Positions 33,751 to 46,595 of a stretch of 64,000 bases of DNA are shown one piece after another. Source of the stretch: Sweltsa coloradensis. Taxonomy: Eukaryota > Arthropoda > Insecta > Plecoptera > Chloroperlidae. A program made the translations under genes and the position numbers. The first letter of the stretch is position 1, and each line of letters opens with the position of its first letter. Below the pieces are notes generated by a model that saw only the letters and a list, made by a program, of their open reading frames with translations, was not told the DNA's origin and searched no databases. Where the stretch lies: NCBI GenBank assembly GCA_024449915.1, contig JAMZAV010002033.1:1-64000 (forward strand), in the 5' to 3' direction.

Positions 33751-36216
33751 ACCGCGGTCTGCATCATTCACAACATAACAATTCTAATAGGACATACTAG
33801 TAAACATTCTCCACTATCAAAAAGTATTGTAAGCCATATTCTGATGAAAGTGAAGGAGCAAGAGAGAGATCAAACGACAGAAATGTAAATTGTAAAAAAG
33901 CGGCATTTCAATGCATAGTTAAAGCATTGTGTATGGAGTACGGTTAAAGAGTGTGTGAAGTGAATTAGCGTGTTTATTATTGATAGTGTAGTAGACCGTA
34001 CTACATACGTGAGTCGGGCGCTTGTCGAAAAAACTTCGGTTACATTTTGAGACGAAAATGTTGGTTCTAGTAGAATGGGAAAAGTGAGCATTATTTAATG
34101 GAATTTAACAGTTGACGTGCCTAAAATTATGAAAATGTGATATTTCGCTGTGAAAGAATGTCTACAAACAGGCGAAGAGGCAAGACGAAACTAGACCAAA
34201 TCACGCAGTTGACACAATCAATACGAACACGCAAATAAACAAGATGTCCCAAATCTCAACAAATTCCAAACAAATTAATCAATCTGTTATTCACATAGGA
34301 ATATATGGACATAGGATTGTCTTCGTGCAATATGTTAGTCATGCTGCTACAAGGTCTGTTTTGTTCGTCGCGCCACCTGCGTGTCAGGCTATGATTCCCA
34401 GTAATAAAGATATGTTACAGCTAATAGTAGTGACAAAGCAGGGTACCAACATGCCAACCAGTAACAACGATCAACCTGGTAAGGAGAATTGGGATTTAAA
34501 AAAAATCTACTATCTATGATCATTTTACCCTTACTAAAAGCAACAGTGACAGTGACAGCGATAATAGTCGACCAAAACGACAACTTTAGTGAGAAGAGGA
34601 AGTGAGAACTACCACCTCAAATTTTCATCATACCAAATTAAATAGTAATTACATTTGCTGTGTGTAGTTGTTGGCTACGTTAAGGAAACATTGGCAGACG
34701 GCATTACAAATGCTGAATGTGTAATTGTTGTCAATGCACGGCTTGTATAGCTGATCACTATACAGTTGTCTCTGTCACTTATTGTAGACCCCCAGTGCTC
34801 GAACCACCAGTATTACCCCTCCCCCCCCCCCCCCCCCCCCACGGCCAGTGCCCATATAATTGATTTTTTTTAAATCGTCAACGTTTCTTTACTCACAATG
34901 TACAAATAAACAAACCATCAGTTATCATATAAAAGTGAGACATATTTCAAGTCGAATTGTTAATGTTGTTTGTATCGAATTTCAATTTGTGGGAGTAAAA
35001 TGTAGATACAACATACATAGGCCTATGCATGAGGAGTACAAAATGAATGAGGCTGTGTTCTTTGCCTGTCTTTCAATGTATTGCACACGGGATTGCTGCA
35101 GGGTTAGCTAGAGGTTTGCTGCAATATTTATTTATACGATTGAGCTAATATAGACGATAACAATTCACACATATTCTGAATTTCACCGTGGCACAATCAT
35201 TTTTCACCATGAGGGGATTAAAAACATCAATTAATAATTAACCGTGTTGAAAAAATAAAATATAATTCCAATGTCAGTCCCAATGTATTATATCAATCAG
35301 TATAAAGCCACATAGTATTTAAAGTAAAAAGTATAAAAGAAACTGCGTCCTGACAGAAGTCCACAGCACATTAGACTGTCGAGAGAGTGGTGGGGGGGGA
35401 CCCCGGAGAACATCGCTCATGACTCTTCTGTTTCTTGAATAACGCTCAGCAAAGCGCCGCTAGTCAGCTTGGAGGAGGCAAGGAGTGGGTGGCTGCAGGT
35501 GCAGTGGCGGAACTTCTTTTGATGGGCCCGCCCGCAAAATTTCTATGGGGGCCCCCTAACAGATACACATATACATAGGCTCAGTGTTGAATTCAGGATT
35601 TACATCCGGGGGGGGGGGGGCTATATAATATCCCGGGGGTCTTACATAGGGGGGTTGGGGTGACCCCCAACAATAGCGCCGCAGACGAAAATTTTGAAAA
35701 TCAGTTTTTTAGAGTGCGTTTTAGAAAAAGTTGTGGGCTGAATGCAATACCAAAATAATGTAGTTTTTGTGTGCTGTTGTTGTGTTGTGGACGCTAAAAG
35801 TTCCTAAATATCCGCTAGATTTCACCTTCAAACCGCTAGATTTACCAAACGGTCATTTTAGCAACGAAAACAAATACAATATTTTCCAAACAGGTTGAAA
35901 TCAGTGCAGGTGGTGTTACCAAATACTGTGTTTCCATTGTTGTGTCAGGATACAATAAGATCAGCACCCCTGGCGGCATTGGAGTTACATTAGGCGCGAA
36001 ATTTAAATCTTGAAGTGCGCATAGTTTGTTTTTGCCAAGACAGGTTTTAGTGTAATTTTCCAATTGGGCAATTACGTTACAATGAACAAGGGCAAGATGC
36101 CCCTGGGCAGGTTAATACACAACATTGCAATTGGAAACACTTAAACTCGTCATCACTCCTTGCACCTGGGTTGGTTGACGGGTTTTAAGGGTACACAACA
36201 CTCAGGTCACAGATAA
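33751..36216. other. unassigned sequence with poly-C/poly-G runs
   Basis: 20-base C run at 34821-34840 and 13-base G run at 35608-35620. TATAAAAG at 35332-35339 is a possible TATA box without other support. 35500-35700 resembles a degraded dispersed repeat (GGGGGCCCCC, GGGTGACCCCC). No gene seen. Confidence 0.35.
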
Positions 36217-36763
36217 TTGGATGAGCGTTGCGAGCGAAGCGAAGATTCCATTCTACTACACTGGAGAAAAAAAATCCAGATTTTTTTTCCTCTCTGTTTT
36301 TTTGTTTCCGTTTGTATTTTCGTGTGTTTGTTAACACGATTCCGGCTAAACCGATACTCCAATTGCGATGGAATTTTCTGGAGGCCTTCCAAAGCTTTTA
36401 AGTGCAATAGAAAAATTATTTCTTTAAGTGCAATCGAAAAATTATTTCTCATGAAAATCGCAATTTTACTATTTTTTCGATTTAAAAAAATCTTCGACAT
36501 AACACCTACACGCTTTATCCGATTGCAATGATTTTATCACAGAAACTTAATTTTATGAATTAAGATATTCGTGTGAAATTTGAGCGCAATCGAAAAATTA
36601 TTTCTCATGAAAATCGCAATTTTACGCTTTTTTTCTACATGCTTTATCCGATTGTAATGATTTTTTCACAGAACAACAGAAAATCTGCATAACACATGGC
36701 AGCTCAATGCACCAATTACGCTCATCCAACAACGCGCCTGAAAAAGCGTTTGCGAAGCTTCCT
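36217..36763 (+). mobile_element. rolling-circle-like element, family A, internally shortened (A4)
   Basis: 5' TTGGATGAGCGTTGCGAGCG. 3' TACGCTCATCCAACAACGC, then AAAAAGCGTTTGCGAAGCTT and CCTACT: the longer 3' terminus type, with an octamer between the hairpin and CCTA. The body lacks one of the repeated blocks present in A2. Confidence 0.75.
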
Positions 36764-38159
36764 ACTTAATTAATATTCTACGTAAAATATTTCACACTTT
36801 GGCATAAACGAGGTCAGCTTCAAATGAACATGCCCCATACCAAAATATATCAATGCTCCCACCCCCTCTTTCTTTGCGACTGCGAGGTGGGTGAGTAAAA
36901 AGTGAAAACTGTGTCGCATGCACAACCCAGTACGTGCACGTGCTCCATGCTGCAGCCCAAGGTTGCTACGCATCGTGGGTCGGAACTTACTTCCTTATTA
37001 TATCTAGTTCTAGTCCATCCTATCCTACCTTCCACCAAGTATAGGCCGAGACGACATACACGACGACATACGTGCAGTCGACTGCATCATTAAGTCGTCA
37101 TCCATCACATCAACGTAATAATAATACGAACGTACGTTATAATTATTCATTATACATTGCATTTTTAATGTTTGACGAAAGTTTGTTCAGAATTTGAAAA
37201 TTCGAATTTTCATTAAATTGCATATAGGCCAAGTTGTTTGGCCATATGACAATAAAGATGACAAAAAACAAACAATTGTCGCTTTGTGTCGATAGGTAAA
37301 GCCGGGTTATCTCGGTTTTTGGGGGGATACGGGGGGGGGGGGGGGCACTGTAAGGCAAAACTTTGAACACAGAATTATCCATCACGGATTCACATTTACA
37401 GCACTCCATATTAACATGTCGATGGCCTTAGTACATGAGATGTGTTTGGGCCCTATAGAAACCCCCTCAGAATTCCTAGATAGTGAGGGAAAGAGGCAAA
37501 GTTTTCTTGGAAGCACAGGAGGGGATGTAGGAATCAAGCCTGCGTCTTGTCTTTTTTGTCTCTCCTGTCTTGTTTTGTCATCGCCTGCATGGCTATACTT
37601 TTCTGCCATAATGGTTCGACGCAAATGAGACAGCTTGATAAGATCAATATATTCAAACATTTCATTAAAATCCCGAAGGATAAACACTTATTTCTAATAA
37701 ATGCTTGACACAAACAGTTGTCCAAGATTCCACCACAGATAGGTTCTCGAGGTGGGCAATCCCTCCAAGCGTAGGAGATGAACGTTTCGTTTCTAATTTC
37801 ATATTACAAAACAATTCTAATAATTTATCATTGGGTAGATTCGTGCAATGTGTGTATTAGTATCAGCTGCCGGCTGACCTACCGCAAAGAATGGATGCCG
37901 GAATGACAACTACCTGATGGGACGGGAGCTGGGCCACGCCGCGTTATTGATTCCGTCCGTCGCTCAGCTGAATAATTACATGTTTGCAGGACGGGCTCGA
38001 GTTGAAATGACGTAAGTCAACACTCATTTACCCTCTAATATTCCGACACAGGAATGTAATGGCTTGTGTACCCCGGACGTTGCAGACTTTGTCGATTGTC
38101 ACGGCAGATGAGCGCTGATTTCAATTTGACCACCCTGTGGAAAATAGCTCAATTGTTTT
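36764..38159. other. unassigned sequence with a poly-G run
   Basis: 15-base G run at 37331-37345. ORFs of 60-101 codons on both strands show no bias. Confidence 0.35.
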
Positions 38160-38290
38160 GTCTTCTGTTTGCTGGCTACGTACCGAACAAACGGCTATGG
38201 ATGAAATTTTCAGGGGACCTCCGAAACATTTGGACTTCAATATGCAATAAATTTGGGTGCAATCGAAGAAATATTTCTCATGAAAATCAT
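38160..38290 (+). mobile_element. family B fragment, degraded
   Basis: TACCGAACAAACGGCTATGG, GGGGACCTCCGAAAC and AATCGAAGAAATATTTCTCA correspond to the left half of element B1. Ends are missing. Confidence 0.5.
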
Positions 38291-40594
38291 ATACTACCTG
38301 AAGAATTATATGTCATGACTCATGAGTGACAATCGCACTATGTAATGATTTATCTCAATATGCAGGTATGCATGCATCAGCCAATACGAGCCATTGAGCA
38401 CAATCCTTGGAAAGTGTTTCCTACACTCAAGAAATCCAAACTTGAAAATAATACACCCTGAATTTAACAGTGTTTTACATTTTTGAAAATGTACAAATTT
38501 AGCTCTTCTGCTCAGGTAGGTATATTATAGTTTCCCAAGGTGCCTCAGCAATATCGGGTATGCACAATATCAAATACTTTGGTTACTTTACATGCGCGTC
38601 GAGTTGCGTAGGTCGTGTGGCGCTAGAAACCATAGATCCACAAGCTTTGCATAACAAGAACCGGACTGTAAGGTTTCTGGCTGTTGCCCAGCCCCACACA
38701 CCGAGGGTGATCGCGACGACCTAGGAGAGCACCCTTGCTGCGCCATCACGTCACACGTACGGGTGCAGGCCTACCGTCTGAAAGCTAAAGCGCTAAATTT
38801 TGTTATCTCTGGCTATTTACTATTCCATGACAGCTGCGGTGGAGAGAACTATACTCGGATTTGATTTGTTGGCGTTGGAAATGTTAGGAACACTTATACA
38901 CATGATGGGTGCATGATGGCATATCATAAGTTGTTTGCCACAGCCACTTGGGCAAGTGAGCTGAGTGTACATGCAGTGACACTCATCTACTTGCTTCCGA
39001 GTTGACGACATAACTCACCGAACCAAATAGTCAAGTGGGAAGTGTAGATGTTTCATACATCAATCTGACAAATACTCATATTCCAAATCCCAATGGGTAA
39101 GTACATAGGGCCTAACTATAAAATAAATTAATAATCAAATAAATCATTGCAAAGTTTATATACCTACATCAAGTCAGTAGGAGGTACATCCGGTGTAGAC
39201 ATTCTGCGAATGTCCATAGAATTATTATTTTAACCTTTTATAGGGGTTTATACCACCACTTTTCAAAATCTACACAATTAAATCTGCCAGTTTATCATAC
39301 TTTTAACCCGGGTAAAAAGCTGCTTTGTTTTGTTCGGAATGGTAGAATTTTTCCTTAATAAATTCTAATGATTAGAAGGATTTTTGGAATGGTTCAAATA
39401 TCCAATTGTGTACAAAAAACACAAATTTCCGGGTTGTCCCGGATATTCTGTTTGCCTGTAGAAGATTCAATTTGAACATGTAAAAAGAAGGGGGGAAATG
39501 AAAAATTGCAAAAAATCTAAATTTTGAAAATGAAATAAAATTTTTTTTTTTTCAACTTTGATGTCAATTTGGAATCCAAAATCAGCATTTTATTCCAAAA
39601 AGATCAAGGAAAAAATCTAAAAAAAATTCTAAAATTCCTTTTAAAAATCATGAATTTCACATTATTAAGGTAGAAAGTAAAGTTTTGGGTCCCAGTCTCT
39701 TGCCCTAATTACATATCCCTCGATTGTTGTAGATACCAACAATACGTACGTACACCTATATGAATGTACCAAGGAAGGATATTCAAGAATTGCATAACGA
39801 AGGATAGAGAATATCGGCCAGTAGAATTATACGTGGGAGGGGAGGTCCACAGTGATGAATAGCAGGGCATTTGCACATTCGCTGGACATGCCATTGACAT
39901 AAAATGATGTATAAATGGTGAATTTACACATTTCTATTCATGGATATCCGCAGGATATGTGTGTGCTGTGTGGGAATTGTGACTTTACTAGGTGCTTTTT
40001 ATAATTAAAAAGAAGGTTTTCATTGATGCGACAAGTAGGCCTACTAATTCTTTATCATTGTACTGATCAAAAACGCACAGATTGCCGCCAAAACGCCATT
40101 GAAATGGAACATTTATCACATTTCTGAATACGCAACTGAACGTCCATTACTATTGGTGGGCTACACACTACCTTTTATTAATATATAAAATTCCTTTATT
40201 AATTTTTGTACAGTTAATTCTTTACAAGTATTTACATTTTACACGTTAACAGCCAAGTTTACAATATACAAGTTAAATTAAATTTTTCTACGTGTTTTCT
40301 ATGTGTACCTAACACAGATTACAAAACTAAACCGAAATTGTAAAGCACAACTTCCCAACCCAATTACCATTTAACAAACATGATTTCAACATACAAGTTA
40401 ACTTAGATTTACTATATTTTATCTAATTTAACGATCACCGTTTAAATTAGTTTACCGAAAATGTTTAAAACAAACAACAAAATAAAAATAAAAAATATTA
40501 TACAGTATCTCTCACTGTTCCTATTTTGGAGGTGGAAAGCATGAGAGTTAAAACATGTGTGCTCCCGTATTTGCGCCAATCTGGCACCTACGTG
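38291..40594. other. unassigned sequence with a dispersed repeat piece
   Basis: 39420-39450 (CCGGGTTGTCCCGGATATTC) and 39670-39695 (AAAGTTTTGGGTCCCA) pair with similar strings at 51420-51440 and 51856-51875, indicating two copies of a long, diverged repeat. No gene seen. Confidence 0.35.
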
Positions 40595-41634
40595 GGTGTC
40601 GGCTTCTAAGCCCCTGTCTCCTAAGCCCCTGGACCTTTTTTTGGCTTCTAAGCCCCTGTGACCGACGGTTGTGCTACACGTTGCGAAGCGGGGCTAAGAA
40701 GACAAACCGTTCCGGGCTTTAGAAGACTAAAAGTCTTCTTAGGCCCTGTCTCCTAACGCCCGCACGATGTTTTTGTTCGGTCGCACACGTTGCAAAAGCG
40801 GGCTGTACTTTGCTCGAGGTGAAACCATAAATTCCCAAATGTTGGTGGTGGGTGGGGGTGGGGGGATAAAAATAAATAATTAGCAATATTCGATTGATTA
40901 GATATTGCTTAAGGGGAATCCCTAGACCCAAATATGATTTCTTAAGAATGCAGTAAAGACGTCTGAAAAGTAAGTAGAATGTTCCACGCGGTATGGGACT
41001 TCAATGTTAATCGTTGAAAGTGCGCCGATTTCGTGTTAAAAGCGGGCAACATGACTTTTCTTTTAGGTAATTTCACGTTGAATTCGAAAACCAATGTTGC
41101 CCAACACTGACTTAAAAACTTCAACCCTTAAATCCCATTTCTTTGGGCAAATGTGTCGAATTTGTAGACATTTAGGGGATCCTAGTTGGTGAACGTAATT
41201 TTGAAGATAAAAATTATTTAAAAATTGATTTTTATCACAAATCAAATGTCTGAGTATATGGCTGGTCCAAAATTTGAGCTAAACTGGTTAAACTGGTTTG
41301 AAATTAAGTTCAAACACAAAGAATAGCTGATACGTAGGGCGTTTTATTAACATTTAACACTGTACAACACAGCATTGATGAGATAGGCTGTTAATACTCG
41401 CTGAGAGGTTAGCGTACACTCAGCTTAATAAGGTGCAAAAGAAAAATCGAAAATTCCTTAAAAACTCTTCTTGTGGGAGAATACTTTTAGTCTTCTTAAG
41501 CCCGGACCGGTTTGTCTTCTTAGCCGCGTTCTTAGCCCCGCTTCGCAACGTGTAGCACAACCGTCGGTCACAGGGGCTTAGAAGCCAAAAAAAGGTCCAG
41601 GGGCTTAAGAGACAGGGGCTCAGAATACCGCCCC
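40595..41634. mobile_element. TIR element, family F, with 8-bp TSD (F1)
   Basis: The target duplication CCTACGTG is at 40587-40594 and 41635-41642. The ends are GGTGTCGGCTTCTAAGCCCC and, on the other strand, GGGGCGGTATTCTGAGCCCC, continuing as an inverted repeat of about 150 bp. Each arm holds repeated CTAAGCCCCTG units and GTTGTGCTACACGTTGCGAA. The interior is non-coding and contains a truncated TTAA-type MITE (40909-40975). GG termini with 8-bp duplications occur in Merlin-like elements, but without a transposase the superfamily is open. Confidence 0.85.
40909..40975 (+). mobile_element. family G fragment nested in F1 (G2)
   Basis: TTAA then GGGGAATCCCTAGACCCAAA and on to GAAAAGTAAGTAGAATGT, identical to the first ~65 bases of the arm at 42113, then an abrupt end. 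Confidence 0.7.
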
Positions 41635-41642
41635 CCTACGTG

Positions 41643-42108
41643 CACCCTAGTGTCCTGCAGCTAGCTTCTGCTGGTGACAGGTGGTTATTGTCTCATCAAA
41701 GGGGGTGAGGGACAGGCCTGCAGTCATCACCACTACGCAACGTCGAACTTTTTCGTTTGGCGTTGGCGGTACAAATTGGTACATAATACCGGTAAACTAA
41801 AATAGGTATTCATAAAGAATACAGGTGTGAAAATTCCCTTTTTTCTCTCTGGCACATTCAAGGATGAAAAACACAACCACCTATCTACGTTGAATGATGT
41901 GGTAGTTGAAGGGGAAATATAATTTGCCGTGTGCACGATCAGAACAATTTGAAAAAGCAGTTTCGATGTTCTAGTCGAGCCAGGTTTCAATTCCATTCAC
42001 TCTGCATATTTGAGTAAATTGAAAAACCAGGTTGATAGGATACTGTAATCAAAGTAAAATAACACTTACATAGTTCGGCCTTCTTTTATGTGAAATCGAA
42101 AAACATAA
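41643..42108. other. unassigned sequence, no gene seen
   Basis: An 87-codon minus ORF (41733-41996) lacks recognisable features. Confidence 0.35.
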
Positions 42109-42740
42109 GCGAGGGGAATCCCTAGACCCAAATATGATTTCTAAAGAATGCAGTAAAGACGTCTGAAAAGTAAGTAGAATGTAAGAGGGGCTTAATAAAA
42201 GAGCGGATTATTTTTTTGAAAATTTTTTGACGGGACATAACCTCAGAATCAACAATTGTATTCAAATTACTGGAATCAGTTGCTCAAGTTCAAAATTGAA
42301 TTTTTAGCAGCGGTTTTTTGTATATTATTTCTACACTCCTTTATCTACAACCTAAATATAAGTATTATTGGTTTTATATGGTTTCAGGCGTTGCACGATT
42401 TTTTCCGTTAAACGGTACAAAATTTGAAATTGTACCGGCAGGCGAAAAAATTGTGCAACGCAACAAACCATATAAATCCAAAAATCCTTTTATTTAGGTT
42501 GTAGATAAAGGAGTGTAGAAATAATATACAAAAAACCGCTGCTAAAAATTCAATTTTGAACTTGAGCAACTGATTCCAGTAATTTGAATACAACTGTTGA
42601 TTCTGAGGTTATGTCCCGTCAAAAAAATTTCAAAAAAATAATCCGCTCTTTTATTAAACCCCTCTTACATTCTATTTACTTTTCAGACGTCTTTACTGCA
42701 TTCTTAAGAAATCATATTTGGCTCTAGGGATTCCCCTTAA
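42109..42740. mobile_element. 630-bp near-perfect palindromic MITE, family G (G3)
   Basis: Arms of about 310 bp mirror each other around 42426. The outer sequence is GGGGAATCCCTAG, with TTAA at the right end (42737-42740); the left four bases (GCGA) do not match, so the left duplication has mutated. An arm fragment is at 20203-20445 and another inside F1. The 61-codon ORF near the centre is a palindrome artefact. Confidence 0.8.
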
Positions 42741-43995
42741 GTAAAATATAAAAATGACTGCTCATCAAATAGCTGCTATGTGTTTTTATTAACTACAGCT
42801 GCGAAGAAAAAAAAATGAATGAATTAATAAATAAATTCGTATTTAGAGTCTACCCACTCAGTTAAATAAACTGATTTTCAGTGGACCCCGACGTCATTTT
42901 AGACAACAGATTGTCTATTAAGTTGGTCCTTATTTGTTCAACTAGTATACCGTTGTTACTGGCCTGAAAGCCCGAACCGGCCCGAAAATAAATAAGAATG
43001 GCCCGGCCGTGGTTAAAATTTCCATCTCTACGCCAGAAGTAGTACATGTAGGCATGTGAAGAGCCTGGGTAAGGCGAGGAAACTTGCATCGTGGCATGAG
43101 TTACCACAGGGTGAGAGAACTAACACACACAACTGCGTACAACATGCATCTCCCAAGCATTGACATCGACAATCCGAGACAGTAAAAACTGATTCTGTGA
43201 AATCGTAGAACATCGTAGTAACATGGCTAAATTAGTTCTGTTTTGGGTTTGTGAAAACTTTCCGCGTGCAGGTTACCATTGTCTTCCTGAGTCATTGTAC
43301 CTTATCGAAGTGAGGGGTACACGACTGTATACGCATAAAACTTACAACAATTATTCACCTGTTGCACCTGAATCATCAATAGACAGACAGACACGTCACA
43401 CGCATTGAGCAATCATCTCAGGCAGAGGCGGAAGAACAATACAACTTGCATGGCATTGATCGGCGTTACAAAAGAAATGAAAGAACGAGTGAAGTTTCCC
43501 CAGGAGCATACTGCACAAAGTCGTCATCATCGCCAGGCAGTGATGCAGGCACGTATTACCCTCCCCGTGTTTAACCTCCCTAACGAAGTAACCGCCTTGC
43601 TACTCAGCGCCCAGCTAACATCATTAGCGCCTCTAATGAGCGGGCGACACCGGACACCACAAGCAGAACACAATACCTCAATCAAATCTGTTTGGACGCT
43701 GATGCTTCGATCATCAAGCGAAAGAAGAATGCAAAGTGTCCTCGCAGTTGCCTGAAATCCAGGGAGTTTAGGGCTAGAATGTTCAGGACCTACCTTTGAT
43801 TGGATTGATTTGATTTATGCACTTTGTCTATTCGTGGTGATAGATGAAGATGAAGTATTTACAGAAGGGAGGAAGGGAAACCGGTACCGGCACGTAGCCT
43901 ACTCCTTTCGAAAAGTACCATCCGAAAGAACAGTCATGTAGGTTCCTCCACTTACCCGGACTGCCGAGCAGACGTCGAGGAAAACGAAGCCGTTA
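42741..43995. other. unassigned sequence with a GCCCGAA repeat fragment
   Basis: 42963-43030 is a short copy of the repeat at 797-1197, ending AAAATTTCCATCTCTA. The 116-codon ORF at 43405-43755 has no recognisable domain or codon bias and is not called. Confidence 0.4.
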
Positions 43996-44040
43996 CACTA
44001 GTTCTCGAACCCTCCTGCTCTAACCAGCGGTATACGTGAG

Positions 44041-44646
44041 TTTCAGGGCAGAGCGGTCACCCACTCTACCTTTGAGAATGACAAGATGCAGGCAACGAGC
44101 ACAGCATTTCTGATAATATATTGTTTTTTTGTAAATAAATGTTTACTACCTGCAGGGTAATGGACGTAACTAAGTGTTTGGTTAAATAAACCTAGCCTAA
44201 GTAAATCAATCAATAAATAAACTTTCTAGAGATTGGGAGCTAGCGATCAATTGCAAATAAACTGTAAATGAAAGTTTAGACAAATAAATAATTTATATTT
44301 ATGCAGACAGACATGCGAAAGTTATACTTAGGAAAAGAAACGTTTAAAAAATCGCGTAACTTGCCTTTGAAGACACTCTTGAAGTTAAAAGTTTCTTACT
44401 AAAATAACTATGAAGATCAGAAGAACTAAAAGCTACCTATAGTTTATAACAAGATAGGCCTACATTGCAACAGTTTTTCGAATGATAAGACAAACTTGAA
44501 AAAAATGAAAGATAAACGTATTAAATATTGAATGTTGATGTTGTTGACTATACATGGTAGGGTAGGGTGCAGTAACCGGAAAAACACGCAATGAGGCGTT
44601 TTGCAGGAAAATAACTTGTTCAATCGCATTTAAAAGTTCGGAATTA
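44041..44646. other. unassigned AT-rich sequence
   Basis: No gene or repeat recognised. Confidence 0.35.
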
Positions 44647-45018
44647 ATACTAACCAGTGTTGTGCCGTTATCTAGATAATGTTATCTAGATAATCATCTA
44701 GATAACATTGTGTTATCTATTATCTTATCTAGATAACATGTTTTCAAAGTATCTATTATCTTATCTCAGATAATATTTCTGGTTATCTATTATCTGAATC
44801 TTCACATTAGATAACAGATACAAAATTTCAGAATCACTATCAATAAATGCTAACACGTCGTCTAAAATAGTGTTTGTTTGTTTTATCATGATTTTCAATG
44901 GGAAGATTTAGATTGGCCAAAACCTAGATCGCAATTCAATCAGTTAGCTTTTTTCACGTGGTTTTCCGTTTTTGTAAGCAAAGAATGCCCATTGTTTTCA
45001 ATTGGGACTTAATGAATA

Positions 45019-45807
45019 CTAGGCCGCTTCGCGAACGCTTTTTTTAGTCGCATTGATAGATGAGCTTTTTGTAAGTTTTTAGTATGCGTGGGATAATAAT
45101 AGAATGCAAAATATCTCGAGACCAAAAGACTTGCTTCCTTCTCTAAGAATTGTAGGTGATTATTGTCAAGTTTCTGTAGTTACTTGATATTACTTCTTAA
45201 TTATTATACTAATATAAAAGGCTTTTATTAAAACCTTTATTTCTATGAATTTCTTCAACATTTCTTTCAAAAGGCAGTACATAACTATAATCTTAATGTA
45301 TATGTGAAATATGAACGTTGTTGCCCCATCCGTTTGGTCAGAATCGTCCCAAACATCACAAAAATATCGTATTAAAAATCGGGGAATAAATCGTAAAAGT
45401 ACAATTTCTACGGTATGTGAAATGTTTCTTTAAATATACCTAACACAATAATATATTATATAATTGTAAGGATTTCAAACGTTCCCATAAAGTTTCATCA
45501 AGATCGGACTAGCCGCTTTGCCCGGTCGCAAGCAAAATATCACGAAAATATCGCATTCAAAATCGAAAAAAATCGTAAAAGAACAATTCATGAGAATTAT
45601 TTATTCGATTGTTCCCAAAAACGTGGCAAGCCTACGTTCAGAGATTTCGAAGGTCCCCTCCAATTCTCATCAAGATCGCATATGCCGTTTGTCCTGTAGA
45701 GAGCGAACTAACAGACAGAAAAACAAACAAAAAAAACAAAAAAACACCCAAGTTAATTGTTTTGGGGGGTCAGTAAAATTATTGAAGTCTTTGCATCGCT
45801 CATCCAA
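45019..45807 (-). mobile_element. family B element nested in the hAT (B2)
   Basis: Reverse-oriented: CTAG at 45019-45022, the longer 3' terminus with a GCGAAGCG spacer, GCTCATCTATCAATGCG, one body repeat with CCATCCGTTTGGTCAGAATCG (complement sense), and a 5' end near 45807 reading TCGCTCATCCAAA. The 108-codon plus-strand ORF at 45518 is its translation. Confidence 0.75.
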
Positions 45808-46137
45808 AAAGTTTGTCTTCTCCTTTTGCAAAGTCTTCGTTTAACTTGACCAGGGAAAAAGTTATTTTTTGTTTGAACTTAAGCTTAGATCGTATTATGT
45901 TAGATTAGCTTGAACTTTTTAAAATTTCGCCTACAAGCTAACAAACATGAACTTTCTTAAAGTTCAACTACGCTTTAAAAAGTCCCATTAAAAAAATAAC
46001 CTCCCAAACATTTCAGTCAAACTATCCTTCCCTGTTCCATATAGGCCTCAAAATAATGCAACTGGTAAAATATTTTTGTTAGCATTGTAATTTCTTACTG
46101 TGTGTACCTTTGTAGGGTAAAACATTATTTCATATTA

Positions 46138-46232
46138 CTAGGAAGCTTCGCAAATGCTTTTTTTAGTCGCGTTGATGGATGAGCTTTTTTTTAAGTTTTT
46201 AGTTTGAGTGGGATATCTCTTTACTTTTGCAA
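46138..46232 (-). mobile_element. family B 3'-end fragment nested in the hAT (B5)
   Basis: CTAG at 46138-46141, AAGCTTCGC spacer, hairpin-region GCTTTTTTTAGTCGCGTTG and GATGGATGAGC, then about 50 bases of body before divergence. Confidence 0.7.
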
Positions 46233-46595
46233 ATGCTACCCTTTTCTAATAAAATGGGTTGTTATATGTTCCAAACCAAACTTTACGAGTTTAACATACT
46301 ACTGGACTTGAAGGTAAGAATATATATATTATAGGCCTATTATTGGACAAACAATAGACCTAGACTAGAACCCTGAAAACGTATTACGGAAAATTGAACT
46401 GGGTCTTTAAGCCGATTATTTCTGTTAAAAGTATCTATTATCTATTATCTAGATACATTGCCAGTATATGTATCTATATCTAGATACAATTCATGTCCAT
46501 TATCTATTATCTGTATCTAGATACTTTTTTAGGAAGAGTATCTTATCTTTATCTAGATAATATTTTTGGTTATCTGGCACAACACTGATACTAAC

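Larger units (their letters stand above)
44655..46587. mobile_element. hAT-type DNA transposon, non-autonomous, 8-bp TSD
   Basis: The 8-bp target duplication ATACTAAC is at 44647-44654 and 46588-46595. The terminal inverted repeat CAGTGTTGTGCC is a perfect 12 bp at both ends. Both subterminal regions (44670-44820 and 46430-46570) are packed with TATCTAGATA and TTATCTATTATCT motifs, likely transposase-binding repeats. The 8-bp duplication and CAG-type termini are hAT hallmarks. There is no transposase ORF; the interior is occupied by two family B elements (45019-45807 and 46138-46232). Confidence 0.9.

Noticed and set aside
43405..43755. 116-codon plus-strand ORF
   Set aside because: No domain, no codon bias, no promoter or splice context.
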